This document shows, piece by piece, positions 1-14,938 of a DNA stretch of 64,000 nucleotides. Every line of letters starts with the position of its first letter. Position 1 is the first letter of the stretch. The notes under the pieces were generated by a model that was not told the origin of the DNA, did no database searches, and saw only the letters and a list, made by a program, of their open reading frames with translations. The DNA is from Formicarius rufipectus (Eukaryota; Chordata; Aves; Passeriformes; Formicariidae), in NCBI GenBank assembly GCA_013399695.1, contig VXAU01004726.1, positions 149,992-213,991 on the forward strand, read 5' to 3'. The translations under genes were made by a program, and so were the position numbers.

Positions 1-3000
1 GCAAGGGAACTTGGACATGCAGAGAAGAAAAGTCACATGCATTGAAGAGTAAAACGAAAATTATTTTGTATTCCCACAGTTGCTTTCCTTTAAAATCCAA
101 CTGTCATGTAAACAGAACATTAGCAGCAATTAAGCCTACTAGGATGAGCTGCACACCAATTGTGTGACCAGAGTCTAGTTAGGTAAGCCATAAAAAGAAG
201 CATTTTTTTATCCAAATAGCTGCCCCCAAATGCACTAATTTGGAGTACTTACAAGAGCTCTTCCAGTTAAAAACATATGAATCACAGATTTTTCAGATAA
301 AGGAAAATTAATTTTTTTAAAAATCCCCCTTTTGTCTGCACTGTAAGTTTTGTCACAGCTACAAGTAATTAGGGGAGATAGTGAATGCAACAAACGCCCA
401 CAGTCAACTGTTCAAGATGTTCACCCTTTTCATCTCCCTCTACATTCATCAGTTTGAAAAGCTGACATTATTTTTGAGGTAGGTTTCTCAGATACAAAAT
501 CTCATGATGGTACAATACCTATGATTTGCAAAAGTAGTTTGTTACAGATTCAGTCATCTGTAAGAAGTTTGGTTTTTACTTACATGAAAACTCCTTCATG
601 TTTCCCAAGCAAGTAGGTTTAAAGGGAGTACAAATTATTCCCATTCCAAGAACAAATGATTTTCAGTTATGTACAGAAACTAGGTATTTAATCAGTGCTG
701 TATATGAAGGATCATCTTCATGTTTTCCTGAGTTTGTCTTACCTATACAAAGCACTGCTAACTGCAGCACCATACAAATTGGAAGCCTCATTCCTGCATC
801 AGTGATGTGGAGTTGCACCATATGTGAAATAATAACTGACTCCACTTACTTATACTTTTGGTACACAAACACTATAATCCTTTGCCTTTTGAGAATTCCA
901 GTATCAAGAGACCAAATCTATGTTAGACCTGCGCAGTTGAAAATTAGTTTACTTTTATTTCCAAGATGCCATGTAATTGTCTGAAATAAGAATCTATTGA
1001 TCTGATTGGAAGATATTATTTCAGTATAAGAATTATTGAAGATGAACACTAACTTCAACATCTGCAGATTTGGTTTTCTCTGCTGCATAAATTTTAAATG
1101 ATTTTTAATAGAATATTTCCACTTTAGAGCAGTTTTTGCAATGTCTTTGGAATATGTAATTTAAAAATGATTTTTTAATAAAATGAAAAGAGCAGACAGT
1201 TATACTAATTTATCAGAACAGGTTGTTTGTCTTTTTAACTTTCAGGTGTCAATCCCTGCAGATAATTTTTGTATTGAATTGAAATGTGTGATTGAGAAGA
1301 AGCTAATGATCTCCTGGACATCCTTGCATTTTCATTTTCCAGCTTAATGAGTAAAACTCTAAGTTCTCTCACATTTTTTTATTTGAAATGAAATGTCAGA
1401 AAAGAGAGAACTATTGAAACAGACACACCTGCCATCTGGTTTTCAAGTGAGGATGCTGTGCAATACTTGAACATGAAAGCCATTATAGATCCCTCAGTTA
1501 CAGTATTCCCTACTGTAAATACAGTGCAGTTTTCCCATACATCAGTAAAGTTGTCCCCACTACTCGTTGTTACTGTTTTCCTTTTTCCCCTCCATGTTAA
1601 AAACAGACTTTAAACCCCGTGAATGCTGACTAGTCCAAGTGCTTTTATCTCATCCAGGTAGTTGTGAAGTCTTGTTCCTAATTCACAGTTGTACCTTGTA
1701 TATCAGCAGTCAATAAATGAAGTTTGAGGACAAAGCTTGTATCTGAGTGCATGCACAATAAACACATATCAAAATAATTCACTCCTCTAAAAAGCCTTGC
1801 ACTGAGGCTTCTTAAGCCACCATTTCTAAAGTAGAGCTGACACCATAAGTGCAGGAATTTTAAGCAGTATAGGCAGGGCACTCCACCTTTCCCCGTGAAA
1901 GAACGAAAGAAACAAAAATCAAAGGAGATCTTTTACTGCCATGGTATCATTTCTTTGGCATCTATTAGGAGACTTAATGCGATACAGTCTTGTTCCATTG
2001 TACTGTTTCCCAAAATGCTTCCTGCTACTTGACAGTTCACCTTAAGAAATCTCTTCACTGGGGAGCAGTTTTGTTTCTGTGGGTAAAGCTTTCCAAAGTT
2101 TTCTTTCAGCCCAAATTTACATGTTTTCTCAGTGCAGAAGGGTACCAATTGGCTCAGGAGAGCAACAATCACTTATTTTTCCTGAGCATTACCATGATAA
2201 AGAGCTACAGACCTAACAGACACTGTTGTTCACTGTAAATTAGTATGCAGAAGAGACATGCATGCAAACCTGAGCATTGCTTTCCAATATCTAGTACAAC
2301 TTTCAGGAGCATCAACCTCTTTATAGATGACAATATATTCCAGCTACAAGGGGCTATGCACAGAACACAGAATGCAAAGGTGAAGGGAGCCAGAAAAATG
2401 GAACAAATCTTTGCCTGCTATTGTCTTTGGTATCATACCAGCAAATCTTAATAACCCCTAATGGCAAAGAGGACTAAATACACATTGATGACCAGAGTAA
2501 AGTCTGTTCTAGGATACCTCATTCCTATAGCAAAATTCATCAATGGGAGTTATCATACTGGTTGTTGTTACACTAAAAACACTACTGTTGGAGGACACTG
2601 AGCAACACTTAGAAGTGCTAAGCTCCACTCATGAAGCAAATGGAAATCAAAGAAGACACTCAGCAGTCTTGGAGTTGCTTTGTCATCTTGACAGACAGAT
2701 CTCAAATGAATACAGAGGCTATATTATTCTTCATCTTGGCCTTTCCAATAATCTGGCAGAAGGGTTTAATGCAGCACAAAGTGCCACTACCTCTAAATCA
2801 CCTATGTTGTGGCTACAGCTCCTAGTATAATTCATCTGACACATGACGTGGGCTAAAATCCCTAAAAAACTCTAATCTCCCTTTAAAATCTTCAGATTGC
2901 ATGTGCAAGAAGGAAAAGATATTTTCCAGAGTAAACTGAACTAGAAAAATCAATCTTAATGGGATGTTTCTGAAAAAGCTGAATTACTATAGAAGTCACA

Positions 3001-5547
3001 GTGAAGGAAATTACTTTTAGTCCTCCCACTCTCATCTAATGCAGGTCTCCTTCATCAATCCTAGACCGTTTTAATATTGGCCTACTTCAGATGACAGGCT
3101 TAGACTGCAATTTATCTTATGAATTTTTCTTTATTCCCATTTCTTTCCAAATGCTTCAAGCTAAATAGAAGCCAAGAAAAAGAATGCATTGTCTTGACAA
3201 TGCAAACAATATAATGCATAATTATGGCAGAGCTAAATTTCATGAAAAACCCACTTTAGGACATAAAATATGAATGTATACAGATTTTTTAATATTTTAA
3301 AAACTGTTTCCCCTCATTAGCAGTCAGTTTAAATGTTTCTTCAAGTCAAAAATCACAAGAGAGAGTTACAGGCAAGAAGGAGGAATGAAATCATGGGACA
3401 AGTAGGCAAAATAGTGAAATTGAGGATGCCATTCTGGTGAGATCTTAGTACTTCACAATTCTGGACTAAAACTGAAGAATTCAAAATGCACAGGCTCTTT
3501 CTCCAAGTATCTTTTTTTTTTTTCAGGGGTTTTTCAATTGTCTGCTTGAAGAAAAACTGCATTTAACTGCAGAGTTCAGAACTATGAAAGTGTTTCAGAG
3601 GGAAATGAAAAAAATTCTCAATTATGGACAAAAATAAAAGGTGCAATGTTTCTTGAACAAGTTTTAGCTGTAGTTGGCAATTAAAAGTGTTCAAGTCTGG
3701 TGGCAGCCATCTTGCTGAAAAGTGATGCAATTTTTGTTACTAGTTAATCCAGACAGTAAATATGCAAGATAAAGCCTCTCTCTGTGATTTAATATCAATT
3801 TAACAACTTCACTGTGATTCCACAATACTTATTAATAAAATTAATGTTCTTAGCATCTCAAAAATGGGGTTTTTTTACTATTATTAAAGCAAATAGCTTG
3901 GCAGCATAGAGCCCACAATGCTGAGAATTCTCAAAATTGATTACTCAGAAACTAGCCTTTTGAAAATTAATTATTGAAATGTACTTTATAAACAACCACA
4001 CACACAGAGGAAAGCCATAAACCTCCATTATTCTATGTCCTGGATTTCATATCTGAATTATGTTTTGGGGGGCAGTTGAGAGCTGGATTAGGAGTCTGCT
4101 GTAGCTTTTCCATATGTGAAGAGAGAGGCTCTACCCCTCTTCAGGAAGGACACTACAAAATGCATGGTTTCTATTTGTGATACCCACAATTGCCAGGGAA
4201 ATACTGGGGAGTAAGTTTTCATTATTGGTAAAGCTCAATTTCTCACCAATACTTACCATCAAAGCTACCTTAGCATTCTCACTGTAAGAATCTATCTCAG
4301 TTATGGATAACTTTGTCAAATTTCAATCATCTAATAATGCAATAGTCTTCGCAAAAGGTCTGCAGTGAGCTGAATTTCTGTGTAAAGCAGTTTTCCAGGT
4401 ACTTTAGAGAACTATGAAAAATACATTAGTTGTGACTGCTTTGTTGACCAACTCTAATACTGCCAAACTTGAAAGCAAGAATCTTGATTGTGCTTGGAAA
4501 AGGAAGGTGAAGAAATAATAGGATGGGTTATCTGGGGACAGAGTTTGATGTTGCTTTTTCTAAAAAAAAAATAAATAAATTCTGTCCCCATTCAGTGAAT
4601 TATTGGCCCTTGGTAAAAACACAAGGAATTGAGATTTGGCTGCAATTTAGCCTTCAGCTTGTTAGAACAGTCACATCAATTATGCTGTGCATCTGCAATT
4701 TCCATAAATAAAGAAGTGTAGACTTCTGTAGCAAATAGTTTTGATCAATGTACCTCTTCTGTTTTCTTTGTGAAAGGGACATTAATAGAGAATGGGTGCA
4801 AGAGAAGTAGCTTGTATTAACAAAGAGGCAACAGCATTTTATATTTCCACTATTTTTTGCCATGAGAAACAAAACCTAAAGTCTGACTGAGCTCTGTTAT
4901 CTTTACAAAACTCTGCAAAGCAGAGCTCTTCAAAGGCACAATCTTTCAAGGCATTAGCTATTGCTATTGTTCTGTTAAAAACTATCTTGATAATATAAAA
5001 TCTCTCCCATTTTCAACTGGAAATTTTCACTTCAATGTAGGACAAAAATAATACTTTACAGTCAATGATGCCTATACCTATTTCTACCAGCTGTGAAATA
5101 AATACAGCTTGGAAGTTGTCAGGAAATCTCTCACTATGAATTTTTCTTCCTTTCTTTTTCATATTTTTCAACCATACTTTCCCATTCTTTCTTAACCTAT
5201 GCAGAGTGTATTCATTTCCATAACATTTAAACCTGAGTTTGTAATACTACATTTTGTGCTGAAGTTAACACCCATTGACCACAACAGGCAAGAAATATTA
5301 TTCTACAGAAGAATACAACCCTTTGAATTGGTAATGCCTACCAAATAAGCTTGTATATCAGTGGCTGAATTCCCTATCCTTGCAAATATTGGCAGGTTGC
5401 AGGGGATTGAGACTGGGGAAGGAACTGATCATGAAGCAGGGCTGGCAGCCAGATTCTATAAGGTCTGGACAAGTTCAAGAGCCAGATAGTGCTTTTATTC
5501 ACCCTACCACCTGTTCCTTCTGCAGCATTTAGTTTTTATTAAAATGT

Positions 5548-5580
5548 AGGGGTTTTGTTTGTTTGTTTGTTTTTTCCTTT
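5548..5580 (+). repeat. Short GTTT repeat
   Basis: GTTTGTTTGTTTG followed by T-rich sequence. Confidence 0.8.
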
Positions 5581-8500
5581 TAAATTATATATGAAAAGAG
5601 ACATTCAGGTATTTTATTTCACTCATGAAACACTACTTCAGGTCTTAACTTTCTAAAGAGAGAGAACTGTATCTAGGAATTATTACTATACTGTGACAAT
5701 ACTCCAAATATATTAGGAATTGTTTTTCAGCTTCTCTGGAAGTAGTACGATTGGAAGGGAACTTTTTTTTTTCTTTACTAAAGTGACCACAAATGTTTCC
5801 ATCAAATACCAAAGGTCAAGAACTTTTTTTAAAACTAAAATACTAAAAGTCATGTGCAGATGGAATTTTCATTGTCAAGGTATGTGAGAACATCTGTTTG
5901 CTAATAATAAATTTGAAGGAAATGAGAAACAAACTCCATTTCTAAACAGTTATTTGAAACGTATGAAAATGTTGAAATATTTAGAAATGTTTGTATTTGC
6001 TTCTATATACAATAAAAATAATTTAGTGATGCCACTGTAAATTCATGGAAATGCAGGTATTTGTTAAATATATGAAATATTAGATAAACTTTTGATATCT
6101 TTCTAGCATATAATTTATAAAGGACATTTTACTAATCCTACTCCAACACCATCAGAACTCTTCTGAGTTTATAGGTGGCCTATTCTTTTCACTGAACACA
6201 AGTCTTTCATATGTCAAACAATGTGTTTAAGGGACAAATCAAACATACGCTATTTCTGTCTGCAATGAAAATCTCTCTCATATACTCTGTTACCATTTTC
6301 CAGCAAATATTATTCTCTCTCTCAGGTACTGTGCATTATAAAGCATTTTTCTCTATGCCACTGGTGCATTTAACCATGGGCATGCTTTAGGTTACTTTTT
6401 CCTTGTTATTTCTACAGTCTTTCTCCACCTTTTCTGGATGATTTTGAGAAGGATTGTTCTTTCACTCTGTGAGAAATGCTAATGTTTTGTAAAAATATGA
6501 AACTTCAATACCAGACTTTTTAAATGGTGGTATCTTTTGGAACTGTTGTCTAAATTTGTTAAGTCTCTCAAATTGTTACACCCATCTTTTAAGACAGAAG
6601 AAAAAATTGAATTGAAAGTTCAGTTTGGTTCTTTAAGTACACATTAGAATTTTTTGTCAGCTTTCTAAAGTCTGCCCAATGCTCTAAGACTCAAATCAAG
6701 AAACAGACATCCTGGAAGCTACATAGCAAGCTCTCTTCAATTTATTTATTTTTTTGAATTTCCTGATTTGAAAATGTTTGATATTAGTAGCTTCCATGTA
6801 AAGCATTTAACTTGCTTTTCACAAATACAGAAGAGAAATATTTATTGCCCTTCTGGTAGAACTGTTTTGAATAGTATCACCTTCACCTAATGCACCAATA
6901 TCATTTAAGGTTTCTTTAGCTCCTAGTAAAATTTTCAAAGCCTTCCTTCCTGTTGTTCCCAGCTTCAACTCACCTCTGTGTACATTTGGTCCTCACGTCA
7001 TTTTTTCCTGAAGTTTGTAGCATCTAACACCTTGGTGCAACGTTCCTTTATCTTTTATGGTGTTCTCTATGTGCATTCCAGAGTCTTCAGCATGGACAGC
7101 ATTAGGCTTGAAACATACATCACTCAAATTGAATGCCTCCATTATACCTCACATTTTCCATTAAGCATTACAGGCACTCTGAGAGCCAATCATTCTCTGC
7201 TCCAGTGTGATTTGGTGGTCTATAACAGACACTGACTCCCATCTCAATTTGTTCTACAGCTATTAGCACATAGACACAGAAAAAAAGATCACTGCTTTCC
7301 AAGCTCTCAACCTTTGAATACCTAAAGCCGTTTTGACATAGTGATACTCTTACCCTTTTGCCCTCCTTGTCCATCTGGCTTTCAGTATTTCAAGGGGTCA
7401 TACGTTCCAACTAGATTTCAGAAATCTTGAAGACCAAAACTATATTTATATGAGTTCAACTGTTCTTGTTTATGACTCAGATTTCTGATGCTGATCTATA
7501 GGCAATTAAAGAATGTGTCCACTTTGTCATTTGGTGCCCTGACTAATTTTCTTCTCCCCTTAATGTCTTACTTCTGGACTAAACAATCACTCACCCTCTC
7601 CCATTTGTTGTTGTTAGTGTAATGATCCCCTGACTAATCTCATTACATTTGCTCCCTGGAAGATTGTTTCCTTTCAGCTGGGTGGGAAGCACTGCCCTCA
7701 TTGCACTCCCAGAAGGGAAGCAATGATGCACAAAAGAAAGCTCTCTTCATTTATTTCTCCCCTTTATGTGACAGGGAGAAAATCTGAGACTATCATTCAT
7801 CTCCTTCAGGCTTATTTCAAATCACTCCCAGTTATCTGAAATCCGTGAAGGAGTTTGAGAAACTGCATCTTATACATGCTTAAAGATCCTTAGCAACAAT
7901 TCTGAAAGCCAGTTAACCTGAGGGCATATGCACAGCCTTGTGCAGGCAGACATAGGTTTCCTCCAGCCTCCTACCAAGGAGGCCAGACACGAGCCAGCTC
8001 CAGACTGAAAGAGAGATTACGATGCTACCTTGTCACTCTCTGTTACTGATGGCAAATAATCATCTCCAAGCTGTATTTCACATCTTGCAAACTCCCCCTG
8101 AAAATTCTCCATTTGCTACTGCTGTGTATCTGCTTGGATGTGCCCCTGGCATTTGACTCACATATTAAGGCTCATTGCTCAGCTCTGTTTTCTCATTAAT
8201 AGAAAGAGATGCTTTCCCATGCTGAGATTTCAAATGCTGGAACTAATCAAGGACCAGTGGTAAAGTCACTAAACCCTCACGAAGTTATGGCCGAGTGTAT
8301 CCATCTCATAAATCTGGTCAGAGGTGCTTGACACACAGCCTGATGAACAAATACAAATATATCCAAGAGACTGACCAAATGACTACTCACAAACTATTTT
8401 GCCTGAAACACAGTGTCCTCACTCATTCTTTGAAACTCTCCTCTCTGAAGCTAGAAAATGCTCTGGCATCAAGGAAAGGGCTAACGCTGCCCAGTGCAAA

Positions 8501-10679
8501 GCATTTCAGCCTACTACAGCATTGGCTCACCACTGGTTAGGAACCTACAGTGTTGGTAAGTTTGAGTCTCTTCTACACTTATTGTCAAATTATTTTTCTA
8601 TCAGTCTTCAAATAGCCAGCCTGCCTAACCTGCTGTCTACTGCAACAGCTTCATTCTAGTGGCAGAGGACTAATCATTTGGTCACCAGGCTTCATTGTAA
8701 AACTCTGCCAAGGTACAGCAGGGACTGTCAGAAATCCTTGAATAAAAATGTGTTTGAAAATTAATCTATCTGCAGAAGTCTGTCACACACCATTTCACCA
8801 CATGCTTCCAATCACTTGTTTATGCAGAGCTCCCGTTTTCTCCCTGGGTCTAATTTATATACAACAGTAGAAAGAGGCACTAGAGAGATGAAAAATAAAT
8901 TGTGACGGTAACACTCCTAAGGGAAAACTAAGGAGGCCACCCAGACAATATACCATGGGAGTTGTAACTATACAGGTCAGCTTTAACTCTGTCTTAACCC
9001 TCAGGTACTGAATACACTTTTTCCATAATGTTCACCATTTCCACTAAGATGTGACTAGACCGTGCAGGATTCAGCCTCAGAATAATCTAGATAGAACTGC
9101 GCTCTGTCTGCTACTAGTTTTTAAAGCTGCTGTGTTTTTATAGCTGTAAAACTATTCCATAAACAAAAGCCCTATTTCTCTGAAACATAATGATCAGCTT
9201 TACAGAGAAAAAAAGCAGAGAAAACTTGTTTTATGGGAAAAGCAATAGCAAGTAAAAATTAAAATCTAATGGACTTTCTTTAAGGATATTTTAAGCAGAA
9301 ACTCAAACCTCTATTAAAAAGGAGAATAGCACAATGATAAAAATTTTAACTTACTTTTTCTATTCAGGAATTTTTAGATAAAACCCAAACATTTAAATAT
9401 ATACTGAAAATATAAAAAAGGGTCTAATAAGTACATTCCAGTAGAAAGGGATCTAATATGATAATGGAAATTCTAAACTCTTTTCAGCTGAGCTGAGATT
9501 CCAATTTTCTGCATCACTAGCAATGATAATGTTACACAAACAGTGTTCAATCATTAAATTAATTCCCATTAAATCAATGTCCTTAAAGGCCAAACAGTCC
9601 TTTGATAATTACCTGATTAAAGTGATGTTAGCATAATGTATTAGTTACAGTATATTTATAATTCCCTTCACAATAAATAGTTTCTTTTCACCCATCTTTA
9701 TTAAAAGGTGATAATAATGCAAGAGTTGGGAAAGGAAGAATATCATAGAACCACATAGCAAATGGATGTGGTCCAGCTTCTCTTGGTGTCTGTGATACTT
9801 CAACAACATACATTATCAGATTATCATTTCTATTATGTAGTATTTACAGTACGACTCTTCAAAGCTATAGAAATTAATTCCTGGCTTTTAAGCCTAGACT
9901 AACAAGCTTAATGACTTATTTCAGATATTAGTAATTTTGCAGTGGTTAGATTTCTGTGGAATTAGCAAAATATGTTTACAATTGAAAATCAAAGTTCATA
10001 ACAGATAAAAGAAAAATTTACAAGTAATAGTGTGGAGTAATTAGCGCCAATACACTGTAGTGACTTGTGCAACATAATTACACAGAAAGAGAGGAAATGA
10101 AAAGTCTTTAAAGTGCTTATAAAAGTTCTGGAAAATGTGTCAAAATATATTATGTTTTTCTCTTCCACTGTCATTACAAAAGAGAAGTAATGACTGCAGG
10201 TAAAGTTTAAAAATGGAGGTGTCTGCTTGTATTTACTGAAGTTACTGGGAGCTCTTAGATGAAGAATTACTAGACCTATACTACACATATAGAGATGATG
10301 AAATAATATACAAGTCTTGATATTTGAAAATGCATCTTTTGATACCTGTAACTATGACCACATTGGAACTGTGAGGCTTACTGTCCATCTCTAATGAACC
10401 CATTGGCCAAAATACATTCCATTAATGCTGTTGAAATGCATTGGTTTATTGGAATACTTAGCAGCATTTCAAATCTAATTTTAGATTTAGCAAACATGGT
10501 ACCATTAAATTACATAATGATTAATAATTGTGCAATAAGCCTAGCCATTTTATCAACAGCTCTTTGCTAAAAAAATAATTCTGTGACATAATCTTTTGTT
10601 GCCTCTTTTACAACACAGGACAGTAATTTTGCATGATATAGTTATTACTCACAGACAGACAAACACAAACTAGAGCTCA

Positions 10680-11290
10680 ATGTGCATGTGAGAGAAACAC
10701 AAGGAACTTCTGGGGATCTTCCTCTGCAGCACTGTGATGTGTGCTTTTAAGATTGCACTTGACTGCATGCCCGTATAAAGGTGCTATTTGCCGCCACTGT
10801 GAATGCATCAAAGTGATATATGCTTGCTATTATTTTACGGGGTATTGGCACAGCATCTTAACAAATAACCTTGCACGCTGGCAACATTTAGATTAGATTT
10901 CAAGGGATGCTGAGACCCAATCTCTCAATTACTAATGGCTGTATTCAAATGCTCTGAAGCCTCAAACAATGAACCACAATTATCCTCTCTGGTACATATT
11001 CCTAAGTGGCTAAGAAGCTCACTGTCACATACAGTTGGCTTAGCGGTAGTCTTTCCACAGACTATTGACAGCGTTATACATAGTACCTTCAGGGACAGAA
11101 AAGAGAACTGTGCACAACGGACTGCAAACAGACCATCTGTACATAAAATTAACATTAAGCTAAACAATGTCGTTAATGAGGTATTAAAGGGGGCTTTAGC
11201 TAAGAGCCTGTCAGGGAGGACATTATGAATATGAGGGACAGAGTCCCCTTTGGCTGAAATTGAGCAACTCTGACCAAAGCAAAACAAAAA
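10680..11290. promoter_or_regulatory. Candidate conserved non-coding segment
   Basis: A repeat-free stretch, less AT-rich than its surroundings, with CpGs (GCCGCC, TTACGGGG, TGTCGTTAATGAGG). Overlapping open frames of 120 codons (minus) and 97 codons (plus) cover the same bases on opposite strands, which points to base composition and not to coding. A regulatory role is a guess from texture only. Confidence 0.12.
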
Positions 11291-11425
11291 AGAATGTAGT
11301 GAGACCGTAAGGACAAACAGTTATTCTAGTTAAGCCTTCAAGTCTTTTGACAGATATTTTTCCCCATAAGCTTTTTACCTCTACATAACTCTGTGATTCA
11401 AGATTTTGGGGGTGAAGGGAATGTT

Positions 11426-11475
11426 AAAAAAACCCCCAACAACAAAAACAAACCACAAACAAACAAAAACTTCAC
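11426..11475 (+). repeat. Short A/C-rich tract
   Basis: About 50 bases of AAAACCCCC and CAAACAAACAAA units. Confidence 0.8.
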
Positions 11476-12540
11476 CCCCTCATATATTAAAAAGTAGATT
11501 TTTAACTTGAACTTTACAACAATTCTAAGGTGTTTTTAATAAATCTGTTCTTGCAAATTTCCAAGCATCCATCATCACAGAGTGACACCTGACTCCTTCA
11601 GAGGCAAATGAATCACAGGCATCTTGAATATGTTAGTTCAGTTTTCATATCAATAATTCTAATTATCCTTTAATTTTCAGAGTGCTTCTCTGCAATGAAC
11701 CCCCAACCTTATAGGATTCAATTATCACTAGTACAGGAGCTCTAATTATGTTCCCAAATAACTCTTTTTAAAATTTAGACTAAAATTCCTTTTCAGGTAC
11801 ATCCTGTAATATTGTTATCAAAGTGATCTATAAAACTCCTATGACCCAAAGTAGTATTATGACAGTGAACAGAGGACAGAAAGAAACCCTCATCCCTTTA
11901 AGTTTCACAAAGAATAATATTATAATGCCATTTATTGATGAAAATTGCTAATACAAATGCTTACCTTTGAAAGCTGAAAAACCTTGTTTTTACTGCAAAT
12001 CAGCTATCACCCTGTTTAAGATCACAACTCAAATATTTTAGAAATGGAAAGAGACTTCAAAGGTGACCTTAAGGATAGCAAGGATTTTCCTCTTTGGGGA
12101 TATAGAAATAAAAGAAGCTATTGTAAGAATGAAATACATCCTTATAGCTAAAAATGTTCTATTAGCAAGTATATCTGGGCATGAACAATGAACAACCCAC
12201 TCAGCAGATCTATTATCACTGTTCCTTAACAGCCTGTTTGCAGAAGACTTTATTTCCCCTTCACTGTTACCTTTACTCTGTCCTAGTGTGGGGGATGAAG
12301 ACTCTTTGGTCAAAACCACACGTGTTCCTTCACCTCACTTTTTGTCTGGTAGATGAAGTATTGCATCATTAACCTAACCCTATCTCTAACTTCAAAAACA
12401 CTAAAAAGGAAAAGTCCCACTTTAGGATCTCTCCCTCCACTACTGACAGTGGAAGAATAAAAATTAAGCAGCAGGGGGGTCCTACACAAGGATACTGCTA
12501 TAATGCAAGTAATCCCCATAATTTGCATGGTGGGAAGCTG

Positions 12541-12698
12541 ACTAAATAAAAATAAAAATAAAAAAAAAACAAAACAAAAAAAAAACCAACCAAAACAAAC
12601 AACCTCCCAAACAAAAACAAACAAACCCCCCCAAAACAAAAACAAGCAAAAACAAAAGCCCCCAAAAAACCCACCAAAACCTCCCCCAAAACCAAACA
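12541..12698 (+). repeat. A/C-only low-complexity tract
   Basis: About 158 bases almost entirely of A and C, in AAAC/AAAAC/CCCC arrangements with very few G or T. The minus strand (GRID2 sense) is therefore G/T-rich, and the pre-mRNA G/U-rich. Open frames of 111 and 65 codons on the minus strand (Phe/Leu/Val/Cys/Gly-rich) arise from this composition and are not genes. Confidence 0.9.
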
Positions 12699-14756
12699 GC
12701 TCTCATTGAGCTCTAATTTTCCCCTATTTGTTGAGACTGGTCCTGAACCTCCACAATCAGGGCAATGAACACGTTAGTTAAAAAAGAAATAATTTGGTAG
12801 CATTATTTGTTTCTTTCAATATTAATTTTGGTCTACTCCTTTTATAAAAAATTTACTATTACAAGAAGTCTGAAGATGAAAACCCACCAGCTGCTGAAGA
12901 AGGGAGAGAGACATTCCTGTCAGCAGCTTGAGAACCTCCTGGTATTCCTGTCTTTAGAGCTTTCAGGCAATTTTCCTGGCACCTACTCACCAGTTGGTGT
13001 TACAAAGGAGACCTGCATGGGTGGATACAGCTATGGAACAGCTGTTGCAGGGAAGGGACTCCCCACAGAGCAAAAAAAAACATGAGAAAACTACCACGAG
13101 TTCCCTTTTAAACCCATTCTCATCTGGTGCCTTGGTTGTCCTCAGCTGAAAAAGGCTGATTGGTAAGTGGATGAAACTCCTGTCAGCCAAGCTGAGGGGG
13201 AGTATTTTTAATAAAGCTAAAACTCATGTCTCACTTCCTCCCTACCTTACACAGCCAAAGTTGCCAATTGAAGCATAAGCTTCTGTGCAGGAAAATCAAA
13301 TAGCAGGACAAGTGAGGCTTGTCCCTTCAGCTTCTAAACTGCTTTGAAGATAAAAATGGGGGTTACAACCCTCCTCCATGCAAGAAACACTCCGTTCCTG
13401 ACTTAATCATTCTTCCATGTTTCTGCAATTAAATCTATATTACACACAGGTGAACCCTGAAAAGTCAAAATTGATTACTTAATCTGAATCTAACTTACCC
13501 ATTCTTTACCCAACTATAGCATAACGTTATATGAGAAATTATAACAATTAGAGAAACTGTTCTGAGTAAAATATTCACTATAAGATGCTTTTGAAAGAAC
13601 ACAGAATGATGTACAGATGCCTCAGACATCTGATTCTACTTTCTTTTTGCCTCATTTGGTCTTGATCAACATTTATACTACAATCAGACAGACATTAAGA
13701 ACTCACAGTCAATTAATCAGGCTTGGAGCTAGTCCTAGGGGAATTAAGGTGTTTTTTAGGCTTTCAGAGTGCTATTCATTCTCCATCTTCTCAGAGAAGT
13801 TTTGTCAGACACAACATCTCTAAATATACTGCCTCATGTACCCAGTACTATTACTCAAGCAACCAGGCGCAGAGAAGATATAGAAATGCATTATTTTAGA
13901 TGCCTCTGAGAACTGCCTGAATCTTAACTTCAAATTAGGGAAAAATCCAAGCATATTCCCAGTAGTTTAACACTAGTGATATCATGGTGCTGCAAACAAA
14001 TGCCTGCACTACTGAACACTTTACTTAGAGCATGTTTATTCATTAGAACTACATTTTCAAAAAGAGACAAACAAACCTCCAAAAGCATATAAACCTATAT
14101 CCAAGGTTTACAAATATGTGCTGTATACATGGCAATAATTCTCAGTACATGTTGTCAGCTCCAATAATCACTTGTATTTTCCACATACATTTGAGACATA
14201 GGGCACAACTGCCAAAATTAACTCATTTTTTGATGCTATCAAGAGGACTGACCAAACCACTGAGGCACACAGGAAAGGAGGATGGGCATGACAGGGCTGC
14301 AGTATTTCTTTCAGAGAGATGGCTTTATGAAGGTACATATACTAATACATGAGCCTGAATTTAATATATAGCATGAGAATTTAAAGGTGGAACTATTATG
14401 TCACACTGCTTCCTAACATGTTTGGTATCTGACTTTCATTTTCCCACCTGAGTGTTGTGCATTTTAGGCTCATCAAGTCTGTTCCCCTTGCTAGAGGAAT
14501 ATGTCACGGCTAGGATTAGTTTGAAAAGCAATTAAAATTGTTAATTAATGAGGCTAGCATTTAAGTTTTACCTTATATCAGAGGATATAAAACATGGTTT
14601 TATGAAGCAAGATGGATAATATCTCCATTTTACAACTGACAACTGGTATCTAAGATACTAAGTTTCTATGGTCAGCCAGCAGATGAGGTGCAGAATCCAA
14701 ATTAGAAACTAGGCCTTAATCCTAAAGCTTTTATACTGGATCTTTTTTTATTTTCT

Positions 14757-14938
14757 AAAACATAAAAAAAACAAAAACAAACAAACAAACAAAAAAAACA
14801 CAAAAAAAACCAAAACCCCAAGACAAACAAACAAACACAAAACAAAACCAAAAAACAACCCCCAAGAAAAATCCAAAAAACCAAACCCACCCACCAACCA
14901 ATCAAAAAAACCCAAAAACCAGCAAACAAACAAAACCC
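14757..14938 (+). repeat. A/C-only low-complexity tract
   Basis: A second 180-base A/C tract built of AAAC and AAACC units, only 2.1 kb from the one at 12.5 kb and in the same polarity. Minus-strand frames of 75 and 61 codons here are artefacts of the composition. Confidence 0.9.

Noticed and set aside
598..984. 128-codon plus-strand open frame
   Set aside because: No domain, low-complexity mix of residues, no splice or promoter context; length is within chance expectation for the window.
9741..9800. Possible minus-oriented CR1 3' end (ATCATAGAACCACATAGCA)
   Set aside because: Only the first 15-20 bases resemble the CR1 terminus; the following sequence does not continue the match.
12045..12075. 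CR1-like GGAAAGAGACTTCAAAGGTG block
   Set aside because: Isolated short resemblance without the neighbouring CR1 motifs.
12310..12695. Hydrophobic Phe/Val/Cys-rich minus-strand frames
   Set aside because: They are produced by the A/C-only tract and have no protein-like conservation signal.
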